Shown here piece by piece: positions 1 through 6,350 of a stretch of DNA of 7,916 nt. This stretch comes from Bacteroidales bacterium. Its GTDB lineage: Bacteria > Bacteroidota > Bacteroidia > Bacteroidales > UBA10428. The translations under genes were made by a program, and so were the position numbers. The stretch is taken from contig JAFGQQ010000355.1 of the NCBI GenBank assembly GCA_016935595.1, forward strand, positions 1-7,916. Direction: 5' to 3'. The notes beneath the pieces were generated by a model. It worked only from the letters and a program-made list of their open reading frames with translations. It did not search any database and had not been told where the DNA came from. The first letter of the stretch is position 1. Every line of letters begins with the position of its first letter.

Positions 1-3000
1 ACCAAAACCATTGTTATAATACTCGAAAATACAAGCCCGCCAATTACTGATATACCCATCGGGCTCCATATTTCAGAACCTTCTCCAGTACTGAGTGCCA
101 TTGGTAGCATACCTAAAATGGTTGTGACAGCAGTCATTAAAACAGGCCTCAACCTTGATTTTCCTGATATCAGGATAGCTTCTCTCAATTCATAATCCCT
201 GTCGCGCATCAGGTTTATGTAATCAACCAGCACAATTGCATTTTTAACAACAATACCAATTAATAAAACCGCACCTAAAGCAGCTATAACACTTAATGGT
301 TTCCCTGTTATAAATAAAGCAAGGAATACACCTGAGAAAGCAAAAGGAATAGAGAACATAATGATAAATGGCATTCTTAATGATTCGAACTGGGCGGCCA
401 TTACAATATAAACCAATAACAATGAAACCAGTAATAATAATCCTAAATCGGCAAACGATTCCATCTGGTCTTCATAAGCGCCTCCAACTTCAACCATTAT
501 TTCCGGCGGAACATCAATATCTTTTAATTCGGCTTTAATCGCATTTGCCAGATCTCCTAAAGAAGTTTGAAATGGAACAGCCGTCACTGATACAATCCTT
601 TCTTTTCTTTTGTGTTCTATATTGGGTGGAGACCAGAATTCTTCAACTTTTCCAATTTCTTTCAATTTTATGCTTTGTCCCATATAATTTGTAAGAGATA
701 TATTTTCTATATCGCTAATAGAATTTCTATAGTCTTTTTTAAATTGGACAACCACATTGTATTCATCACCCGATTCGCGGAAAAGTGAGCATGTATAACC
801 TGCAACCCGGTTTCGTAATGCTGTTGATACAGTTGCCGTATTTATTCCATGTTGTGACATTTTTTCTTGGTCAAGTAGAACTTGCAGTTCCGGTTTTTCT
901 TTTTTTCTTGAAATCTGTATATTCCTGGCTCCGGGAATTTTCGAAATTTTTTCTTTAATTCTATTTGCCAGGTTGGTAGTTTTTTCAATGTCATAGCCAT
1001 AAATATCGACAGAAACATTATTACCGCCAAATCCCATTCCTTCGGAAGTAGTTACATTATAATTAATTACTTCAGGAATACGGTCAATTTCCTGCCTTAA
1101 ATCTTCTGCAATTGTCCAAACATCTCTTTCGCGTTCGTCTTTCCTTGTTAATGCAAGTTGCAGGTTTATAATGTGGGAACCGGTTTCTGAAAAAATTGAT
1201 ATAAATCCTCCTTCTTCATCTGATCCTGATGATGCAGATATTAAAGTAACTTCAGGGTATTTTTTTTCTATAACAGCTTCGATTTTCCTGGCTATTTTAC
1301 TGGTCTCTTCTACCCTTGTTCCGGTTTGCAGCTCTATTAATGCATTAATCTCACTTTGGTCTGTTTCAGGCATAAATTCTGTTCCTACTTTTAATAATAA
1401 AAATAATGAAAGGCCAAATACAATAATTGTTGAAAAAATGACAGTTTTTTTGTGACCTAAAGCCCATCTTAGTGTTTTAGAATAAAAATCATCCAGCCAG
1501 TCAAGAAATTTCAATATTGTGTTGTTATAACTTAATCCGGAAGATTCTTCTTTTTTTGCCCTTAATCTTAAAAGTTTGGATGAAAGCATTGGAGTTAATG
1601 AAATAGCTGTAATTGTTGAAGTGACTACAGTAATGGTAACTATCCATCCTAATTCATTGAAAAACATACCAGTCAGGCCTTTTACTAAAGTTAACGGGAA
1701 AAATACAGCTACAATGGTTAAAGTTGTTACAATTACTGCCAGCCAAACTTCATTGGTTGCATAAATAGCTGCTTCCCTGGGACTACTGCCACGTTCGATA
1801 TGTTTTGTAATATTTTCAAGTACAACAATGGCATCATCAACAACCATACCTATGGCAATGGCCAAAGAACTTAATGAAATAATATTAATTGAACTTCCTT
1901 TTATTTGAAGAAATATAAATGCTACTATAAGAGAAATTGGTATTGTAATAACAACAATGAATGTAGCCCTCCATCTTCCAAGAAAGAATAATACAACCAA
2001 TATCACAAAAATTAATGCCCATAAAAGAGTTTCGGACAGGTTATTAATTGATCCTCTGATGAATTCGGATGAATCGAAAATAGTTTGTATTTGAATATCC
2101 GAAGGAAGATTTTTAACTAACTGATCAAGTTCTTTCTTGACTTTTTTTGCAATTTGCACAGTATTTGCACCCGATTGTTTCATCACAAACATCCGTATAC
2201 CCTTTTTACCATTTATCTTTTCATCAATAGTCATTTCTTTAATTGAGTCCCTAACTATGGCAATATCTTTTATGTAAATGGTTTGTCCGTTAATGTTTCC
2301 AACAACAATGTTATTAATTTCATCGCTTTCGTCAAATTCACCTTTAACCCGTAAAGCATAATCCATCTTGCCCATTTTAACATTTCCCGATGGCATATTC
2401 AGGTTTTCTAGCTGGATGACCTGGCCAATTTGTTCAAGAGTAATGTTATAGGCTTCCAGTTTTAACGGATCTACTTCTATTAATACCTCCCTTTTTGGTG
2501 TACCTGCTAATCCAATCGAACCAATCCCTTCAATTCGATTAAGAGGATTAATAATCCTTTCGTCCAGTATTTTATCAATGCCGGCATAGCTCTCATCTGC
2601 AGTGATAGCATAGAAAAGTATGGGCATCATACTCGAATTAAATTTTAAAATAATCGGATCCTCAGCATCTTCAGGAAAGTAGCGTTCAACAAAGCCCAGT
2701 GAGTTCCTGATGTCGTTGGCGGCTTCGTCAAGACTAATCCCAAATTCAAATTCACAAAAAACAACCGAAGTATTATCAACTGACCTTGATGTGATTTCCT
2801 TTAATTTATCAACTGAATTTAATGCATTTTCAATTGGTTCGGTCAGATTCTTTTCTATATCCTGGGCACTTGCTCCCTGATAAGTTGTAATAACAGAAAT
2901 AAATGGAAATTCTATTTCCGGGTATAAATCAATAGGCAGCCTTGACAGAGAATATAATCCAAATACAATTATGGCTAAAAAGATCATAATTGTGGTAATG

Positions 3001-3032
3001 GGATTTTTTACTGAATTACTATATATACTCAT
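1..3032 (-). CDS. RND-family efflux transporter, inner-membrane pump (C-terminus outside window)
   Basis: Proton-driven inner-membrane pump of a tripartite efflux complex. Reading from the ATG at 3032, the frame is open for 1010 codons with no stop or frameshift and leaves the window at base 1, so only the last few dozen residues should be missing (AcrB-type proteins have about 1050). Layout: TM1 at residues 11-29, first porter region about 35-325, TM2-6 about 335-490, a short charged linker, TM7 about 530-548, second porter region about 555-855, then TM8 onward from about 862. The proton-relay residues of AcrB are all present: D399-D400 in GMVVDDAIVVLEN (AcrB D407/D408), K930 in VVKNAIVLVDY (K940), R960 in RLRPVLMT (R971) and T967 (T978). 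The intact Asp pair and overall pattern fit the hydrophobe/amphiphile exporters (HAE type) better than CusA-type metal pumps, but the substrate cannot be read. It starts 15 bp after the adaptor gene, with an A/T-rich leader and no Shine-Dalgarno. No codon-use oddity was noticed. Confidence 0.96.
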   Translation of the reverse strand, partial: MSIYSNSVKNPITTIMIFLAIIVFGLYSLSRLPIDLYPEIEFPFISVITTYQGASAQDIEKNLTEPIENALNSVDKLKEITSRSVDNTSVVFCEFEFGISLDEAANDIRNSLGFVERYFPEDAEDPIILKFNSSMMPILFYAITADESYAGIDKILDERIINPLNRIEGIGSIGLAGTPKREVLIEVDPLKLEAYNITLEQIGQVIQLENLNMPSGNVKMGKMDYALRVKGEFDESDEINNIVVGNINGQTIYIKDIAIVRDSIKEMTIDEKINGKKGIRMFVMKQSGANTVQIAKKVKKELDQLVKNLPSDIQIQTIFDSSEFIRGSINNLSETLLWALIFVILVVLFFLGRWRATFIVVITIPISLIVAFIFLQIKGSSINIISLSSLAIAIGMVVDDAIVVLENITKHIERGSSPREAAIYATNEVWLAVIVTTLTIVAVFFPLTLVKGLTGMFFNELGWIVTITVVTSTITAISLTPMLSSKLLRLRAKKEESSGLSYNNTILKFLDWLDDFYSKTLRWALGHKKTVIFSTIIVFGLSLFLLLKVGTEFMPETDQSEINALIELQTGTRVEETSKIARKIEAVIEKKYPEVTLISASSGSDEEGGFISIFSETGSHIINLQLALTRKDERERDVWTIAEDLRQEIDRIPEVINYNVTTSEGMGFGGNNVSVDIYGYDIEKTTNLANRIKEKISKIPGARNIQISRKKEKPELQVLLDQEKMSQHGINTATVSTALRNRVAGYTCSLFRESGDEYNVVVQFKKDYRNSISDIENISLTNYMGQSIKLKEIGKVEEFWSPPNIEHKRKERIVSVTAVPFQTSLGDLANAIKAELKDIDVPPEIMVEVGGAYEDQMESFADLGLLLLVSLLLVYIVMAAQFESLRMPFIIMFSIPFAFSGVFLALFITGKPLSVIAALGAVLLIGIVVKNAIVLVDYINLMRDRDYELREAILISGKSRLRPVLMTAVTTILGMLPMALSTGEGSEIWSPMGISVIGGLVFSSIITMVL

Positions 3033-3047
3033 TTTTGTGTATTTTTA

Positions 3048-4115
3048 TTATTCATTTACAATTTTTACAGAATTTCCATCCAATAATTTGGCTTGTCCTG
3101 CAATAATTAAATTTTCTCCTGTTTCAATTCCTGAAATTATTTCAACTTTCTCATCAAAACGTTTACCAAGCTTAACTATCCTTTTTAAAGCTTTACCATC
3201 TTTTTCAATGAATACATACCTGTCGTTTGTTCCTTCTTGCTTTAATACTGAACTTACCGGAACTATTAGTGATTCTTTTTCTCCAAAATATAATTCCGCT
3301 TTAGCATACATGCCAGGTCTTAATTCTTCATCGTAGTTGGGTATTTTTAGCTCTACCTGGAATGTTTTGGTGGAAGGATTGATGGTAGGGTAAACTTTGT
3401 AAACTTCACCTGGAAATACTTCATTTGGATATATATCACACAATAATGTTGCTTCCATACCTTTTTTTACAAGCGGCCAATATTTTTCAGATACGTTAAT
3501 AAATACTTTTAATTCGTCAATTTGCATTAATGTTACAATACAAGGAACCCCTGTTAAAGGATTTGGAGTCATGCTTGAATAAATCTCACCGTCGTTATAA
3601 TATTTACCGGTTATAATACCATTGAAAGGAGCATATAAATTTACATTTTCATCTAAGGTTTTTAATGCTGTTTTTGTGAGCTCATATCCCATTTTTGTTT
3701 TGTCATATATTTGTTGGGAAATTGATCCATAGGCAATAAGTGTATCCATTCGTTCAAAATCTCGCTTCGTGTCTTCAAATTGGATTTTTGCCTGGATTAG
3801 CGAAGTCTGATCCATCTGGGCCAATAAATCACCCTTTTTAACACGGTCACCAACCTCAACAAGAATCTTTTCAATTTGATTTGGCGCTGCAGGACCAATA
3901 TTAGCTTCTTCCCATGCTTTAATATTTGCAGCATATGGCTCGGTTTTTTCGAAACTGGTATATTTTATTTTTTCAACTTTTACCGAAAACACAGTTGTGT
4001 CAGTAACTTCTTCCTTGTTTTGTGTGTTTTCTTTATTTTTTTGTTTTGCTTGATTACATGAGAAACCAACAAGTACTATAAAAAGAAAACCTAAATAAAT
4101 TGTCTTGAATTTCAT
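3048..4115 (-). CDS. RND efflux periplasmic adaptor (membrane fusion protein), predicted lipoprotein
   Basis: Adaptor of 355 residues linking the RND pump to the outer-membrane channel. The N-terminus is a lipoprotein signal: MKFK, a hydrophobic core at 5-18, and a lipobox-like GFSC with Cys20 as the probable lipidated residue, followed by a Lys/Asn/Gln/Glu-rich tether (21-40). Barrel-sandwich (lipoyl-like) halves are at about 62-101, with VEVGDRVKKGDLLAQMD, and about 158-180, with LYAPFNGIITGKYYNDGE. They flank a short helical hairpin (103-157). The beta-barrel region follows (about 195-275), with the family-typical TKTFQVELKIPN and LRPGMYAKAEL. A membrane-proximal domain with VPVSSVL and GIETGENLIIAGQAKLLDG ends the protein. 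Length is normal for the HlyD_D23/AcrA-like family. It lies 26 bp after the outer-membrane factor and 15 bp before the pump, so it is co-transcribed with both. The ATG at 4115 places the signal peptide correctly. Assignment to the family is secure; substrate specificity is unknown. Confidence 0.96.
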   Translation of the reverse strand: MKFKTIYLGFLFIVLVGFSCNQAKQKNKENTQNKEEVTDTTVFSVKVEKIKYTSFEKTEPYAANIKAWEEANIGPAAPNQIEKILVEVGDRVKKGDLLAQMDQTSLIQAKIQFEDTKRDFERMDTLIAYGSISQQIYDKTKMGYELTKTALKTLDENVNLYAPFNGIITGKYYNDGEIYSSMTPNPLTGVPCIVTLMQIDELKVFINVSEKYWPLVKKGMEATLLCDIYPNEVFPGEVYKVYPTINPSTKTFQVELKIPNYDEELRPGMYAKAELYFGEKESLIVPVSSVLKQEGTNDRYVFIEKDGKALKRIVKLGKRFDEKVEIISGIETGENLIIAGQAKLLDGNSVKIVNE

Positions 4116-4141
4116 GATTTTATATTTAATTGTTTATTATT

Positions 4142-5533
4142 TTAAAGATTATTTAATAGTTTATCTAAGGCAAGTTTCGATTGCAATACAAATAATATTG
4201 AACTAATATAATTGTTTTGTGCTATTAGATAATTATTATTTACCGTTGTTAATTCAAGGCTTGAAATTATACCTTGGTTATATTTTCTTTCATAATTTTC
4301 ATATACCCGTTTTGCCAAATCCATATTTTCTTTTTGCACCTCGTAATTATCAACTGCACTTTTTAAGTTAGAGCGGTATTGATTTTCCTGAAGGATTAAT
4401 TGTGTATTAACCATGTCCTTGCTCGTTTTAATTTGTTCAAGATTAATTTTTGCTTCCTGTATTTTAGCATTTCTCAAACCACTTGTAAAAACAGGCCACG
4501 ATAAACTAATTCCGGCCAGATTCTTGGGATTCATATCAAAGTCGGTAGTTATAATTTTTTCATTATAACTATAAAATCCCGCAATTGTTGGCAGATAATT
4601 TACCCTTTGCATATTGACCATATTATGGGTCAGCTGTTCCTGTGTGGTTAAAATTTGGTAATCTATGTTATTTTCAATGTTAAAAGGAGTTAAAAGTATA
4701 TTTTGAGCATCGAGATTTTTAATAAATCCCTCAAGAGAATCTGTTAATATTATTTGTGAATTCAATTCAAGCCCTAACTGGAATTTTAACATATTATTAC
4801 TAACCTCAAGGTTTCTTTCAATTGAATTATATGAATTTTGAAGATTGGCTAAAGCAATTTTAATTTGATCTATATCAGAGGATTCAATAATTCCGGCTTT
4901 AAATGCAGCCTGGCTTTGCTCAACATTTTTTTGTAAATTTCTGATATTATTGTCAAGAATATTTAAGGTTTCTTTTGTTAATAGAACTCCATAATAAGCA
5001 CTTATTATTATCATTTTAACATCTTCCTGTGTTTTTTCAAGGCTTTGTTCAGATAATTTTTGTGCAATTTTAGCCGAATTGATAGCAATGATTAATGGTC
5101 CGTTTAATATAAGCTGGTTTACCTGGAATTTTGCACTTGCTGAATTATCCAGTACAATTTTTGTGGGTTCGGAAGGTGCCATGATACCCTGAAGGAGTTT
5201 TAATATTTCCTGGTCACCTGCATCAAGTAAAGCATAGTTTATATCTGGCGTAGTGCCTCCACCGCCAAAGCTAAATTCCAGTTCATAATTAAAATAATCA
5301 ATGTAATCCATTGATACGTTTGCCTGAGGCAAATATTGTGAAATAGTCTGCCATTTTTGTTTTTCGCTTGCATGAACAGCAAGTTTCGCGTTTTTTATCA
5401 GTTTGTTGTTTTGAAGCGCAAAATTTGTGGCTTCTTCTAAAGAGAAGTTATAGATTTCACCGGATTGTGCCTGTAAAAAATAAGTTTTAACCGATAAAAG
5501 TATAAATACTACTAATAAAATTTTTGATCTCAT
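4142..5533 (-). CDS. TolC-like outer-membrane efflux protein (OEP family)
   Basis: Outer-membrane channel and periplasmic tunnel of the efflux complex. From the ATG at 5533 it has 463 residues, a normal length for the family. The signal peptide is MRSKILLVVFILLSVKTYFLQA, with cleavage expected near residue 22. The two OEP repeats are visible. Repeat one has LEEATNFALQNN, the YLPQANVSMDY strand, FQVNQLILNGP, and helices through FKAGIIESSDIDQIKIALANL. Repeat two has YLPTIAGFYSY, LSWPVFTSGLRNAKIQEAK and KYNQGIISSLELTTVNNNYL. A Gly-rich segment with about 40 further residues after the first strand probably forms an extracellular loop. The start is a choice: an in-frame ATG at 5554 would add MKITHSD and overlap the repressor gene by 20 bp. 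I prefer 5533 because it gives a standard signal peptide and sits one base after the repressor's TGA, as expected for coupled translation. The adaptor gene follows after 26 bp. No gene symbol is justified beyond the family. Confidence 0.94.
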   Translation of the reverse strand: MRSKILLVVFILLSVKTYFLQAQSGEIYNFSLEEATNFALQNNKLIKNAKLAVHASEKQKWQTISQYLPQANVSMDYIDYFNYELEFSFGGGGTTPDINYALLDAGDQEILKLLQGIMAPSEPTKIVLDNSASAKFQVNQLILNGPLIIAINSAKIAQKLSEQSLEKTQEDVKMIIISAYYGVLLTKETLNILDNNIRNLQKNVEQSQAAFKAGIIESSDIDQIKIALANLQNSYNSIERNLEVSNNMLKFQLGLELNSQIILTDSLEGFIKNLDAQNILLTPFNIENNIDYQILTTQEQLTHNMVNMQRVNYLPTIAGFYSYNEKIITTDFDMNPKNLAGISLSWPVFTSGLRNAKIQEAKINLEQIKTSKDMVNTQLILQENQYRSNLKSAVDNYEVQKENMDLAKRVYENYERKYNQGIISSLELTTVNNNYLIAQNNYISSILFVLQSKLALDKLLNNL

Positions 5534-5554
5534 ATCACTGTGTGTTATTTTCAT
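5531..5554 (-). promoter_or_regulatory. Repressor stop / outer-membrane-factor start junction (translational coupling, start choice)
   Basis: On the minus strand the repressor ends TGA at 5537-5535 and an ATG follows at 5533-5531, giving the arrangement TGATATG with one intervening base. A second in-frame ATG at 5554-5552 lies inside the last repressor codons. Neither has a Shine-Dalgarno sequence. The tight junction suggests that ribosomes finishing the repressor reinitiate on the outer-membrane factor, which would link their levels. This is an inference from spacing only. Confidence 0.5.
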
Positions 5555-6164
5555 TAATAAAAGTTTTTTTCGATTCTATATATTCTTTAATTCCTTTTTC
5601 GCTGGCCATCCCGCGTATATGATATTCCAGCATTTGATCTGCAAATTTTGCATCCATCATTTCCTCTCGCTTAAAAATATCAAGATTTGTAAGTGAATCA
5701 AGTCTCAATACATATAATTTAGCTATTATTTCTTCATCTATGTTTTCCCTGTATAAACCTTCGTCTTTACCTTGTTTTATGTTGTTGAGAACTGACTGGT
5801 ACATTTTTTCCTGGTTTCTTTTACTAATTCTATAATAGACCTCAGGATGATATTTCTTTAAATCATATTGCATACTTGGATTATGCTCTTTTAACATTTT
5901 TAGTACTAATTGATTAACCCATAATAAAGACTGGATGGCATTAAGTTTTTTCGATTGCATTTTTTTAAAGTATTCTTCGTGTTCCAATTCGTATAATTCA
6001 ATAACTTTTTCAACCATTTCGTCTTTATTTTGCACATACTGGTAAAGTGTTTTTTTTGATATTCCCAGTTCCCTGGCAACATCGTCCATTGTAACACTTT
6101 TTATACCATATTTGTTGTAGAGACTTCTAACTTTTTCAACAATTTGTTTTAGTTCTTCTTGCAT
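5535..6164 (-). CDS. TetR/AcrR-family transcriptional repressor of the efflux operon
   Basis: DNA-binding repressor of 209 residues, a typical TetR-family length. The N-terminal three-helix DNA-binding domain spans about 1-55. The helix-turn-helix is visible as VTMDDVARELGISKKTLYQY (24-43), followed by the family-typical VQNKDEMVEKVI. The rest (56-209) is an all-helical ligand-binding and dimerisation domain. Its C-terminus, with GLYRENIDEEIIAKLYVLRL and YHIRGMASEKGIKEYIES, resembles Bacteroidota TetR proteins found next to efflux genes. It is the first gene of the operon, co-directional rather than divergent, and its TGA is one base from the preferred ATG of the outer-membrane factor. A -7-like promoter box flanked by an inverted repeat lies 22-48 bp upstream of its ATG, which suggests that it represses its own operon and is released by a pump substrate. 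The inducer is unknown. The ATG at 6164 is the only sensible start; the leader is A/T-rich without a Shine-Dalgarno. Confidence 0.95.
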   Translation of the reverse strand: MQEELKQIVEKVRSLYNKYGIKSVTMDDVARELGISKKTLYQYVQNKDEMVEKVIELYELEHEEYFKKMQSKKLNAIQSLLWVNQLVLKMLKEHNPSMQYDLKKYHPEVYYRISKRNQEKMYQSVLNNIKQGKDEGLYRENIDEEIIAKLYVLRLDSLTNLDIFKREEMMDAKFADQMLEYHIRGMASEKGIKEYIESKKTFINENNTQ

Positions 6165-6185
6165 ATATTTTATTTTATAAACTCA

Positions 6186-6212
6186 GGAAACAAAATTACA
6201 AAAAAAGTTTCC
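6186..6212. promoter_or_regulatory. Inverted repeat overlapping the -7 box, candidate TetR operator
   Basis: Perfect 6-bp arms GGAAAC (6186-6191) and GTTTCC (6207-6212) are separated by 15 bp, and the interior contains the -7-like box. One arm overlaps the last base of that box and the expected transcription start. The 27-bp span and two-fold symmetry are compatible with a site for a TetR-family dimer or pair of dimers, and binding there would block RNA polymerase. Short arms in A/T-rich DNA can arise by chance, so this is a positional argument, not proof. Confidence 0.45.
6191..6198 (-). promoter_or_regulatory. Probable Bacteroidota -7 promoter box for the efflux operon
   Basis: The minus strand reads TAATTTTG here, an exact match to the TAnnTTTG consensus of the primary sigma factor in Bacteroidota. 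The start of transcription would fall near 6184-6186, leaving a leader of about 20 bases before the repressor ATG, which is plausible for this phylum. The matching upstream (-33) TTTG/TTG element is not evident at the usual spacing of about 19-20 bases, where the sequence is only T/A-rich. The call therefore rests on the -7 match and its position. Confidence 0.55.
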
Positions 6213-6222
6213 ATAGTATAAA

Positions 6223-6240
6223 ATGTTTCTCAACATGTTT
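6223..6240. repeat. Direct repeat ATGTTT x2 with embedded AACATGTT palindrome
   Basis: ATGTTT occurs at 6223-6228 and again at 6235-6240, 12 bp apart, a little over one helical turn. The second copy overlaps a perfect 8-bp palindrome, AACATGTT (6232-6239). GTTTCT at 6225-6230 resembles the GTTTCC arm at 6207-6212. The block is 25-42 bp upstream of the -7-like box, where an additional regulator or a second repressor dimer could bind. The function is not established. Confidence 0.3.
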
Positions 6241-6350
6241 TCAATTTTTGTAAATGATGTGTTAAAAGTATATTTCGTATAATTACTGATAAATAAAAAA
6301 TCGGTAAGCTGATGAAAAAAATAGATGAATTAAAAAATATTAAAGGTCAA

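Larger units (their letters stand above)
6165..6350. other. Intergenic region between antiporter and efflux operon
   Basis: This 186-bp, very A/T-rich gap separates the antiporter stop from the repressor start. The half nearest the repressor (6186-6240) holds the promoter-like box, the inverted repeat and short direct repeats listed separately. In the other half (6241-6350) I see no convincing intrinsic terminator for the antiporter. The best candidate hairpin, around 6300-6313, has a five-base stem with a mismatch on the minus strand. The gap and the promoter signal suggest that the antiporter and efflux operon are separate transcription units. Confidence 0.6.

Noticed and set aside
1171..1764. 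Two plus-strand open frames (1171-1455, 1576-1764) inside the pump gene
   Set aside because: Both are antisense to the continuous RND reading frame, and no promoter or motif supports them.
2971..3336. Plus-strand open frame of 121 codons across the adaptor/pump junction
   Set aside because: It is antisense to the adaptor C-terminus and pump start, both with strong family motifs. Its hydrophobic start is the reverse complement of the pump's first membrane helix and A/T-rich spacer.
5906..6097. Minus-strand 63-codon frame within the repressor gene
   Set aside because: It overlaps the TetR helix-turn-helix region in another frame, so it is a shadow of a gene with clear family motifs.
6299..6313. 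Possible hairpin terminator downstream of the antiporter
   Set aside because: The stem ATCAG/CCGAT has only five positions with one mismatch on the minus strand. The T-rich run after it is unremarkable in this A/T-rich gap.
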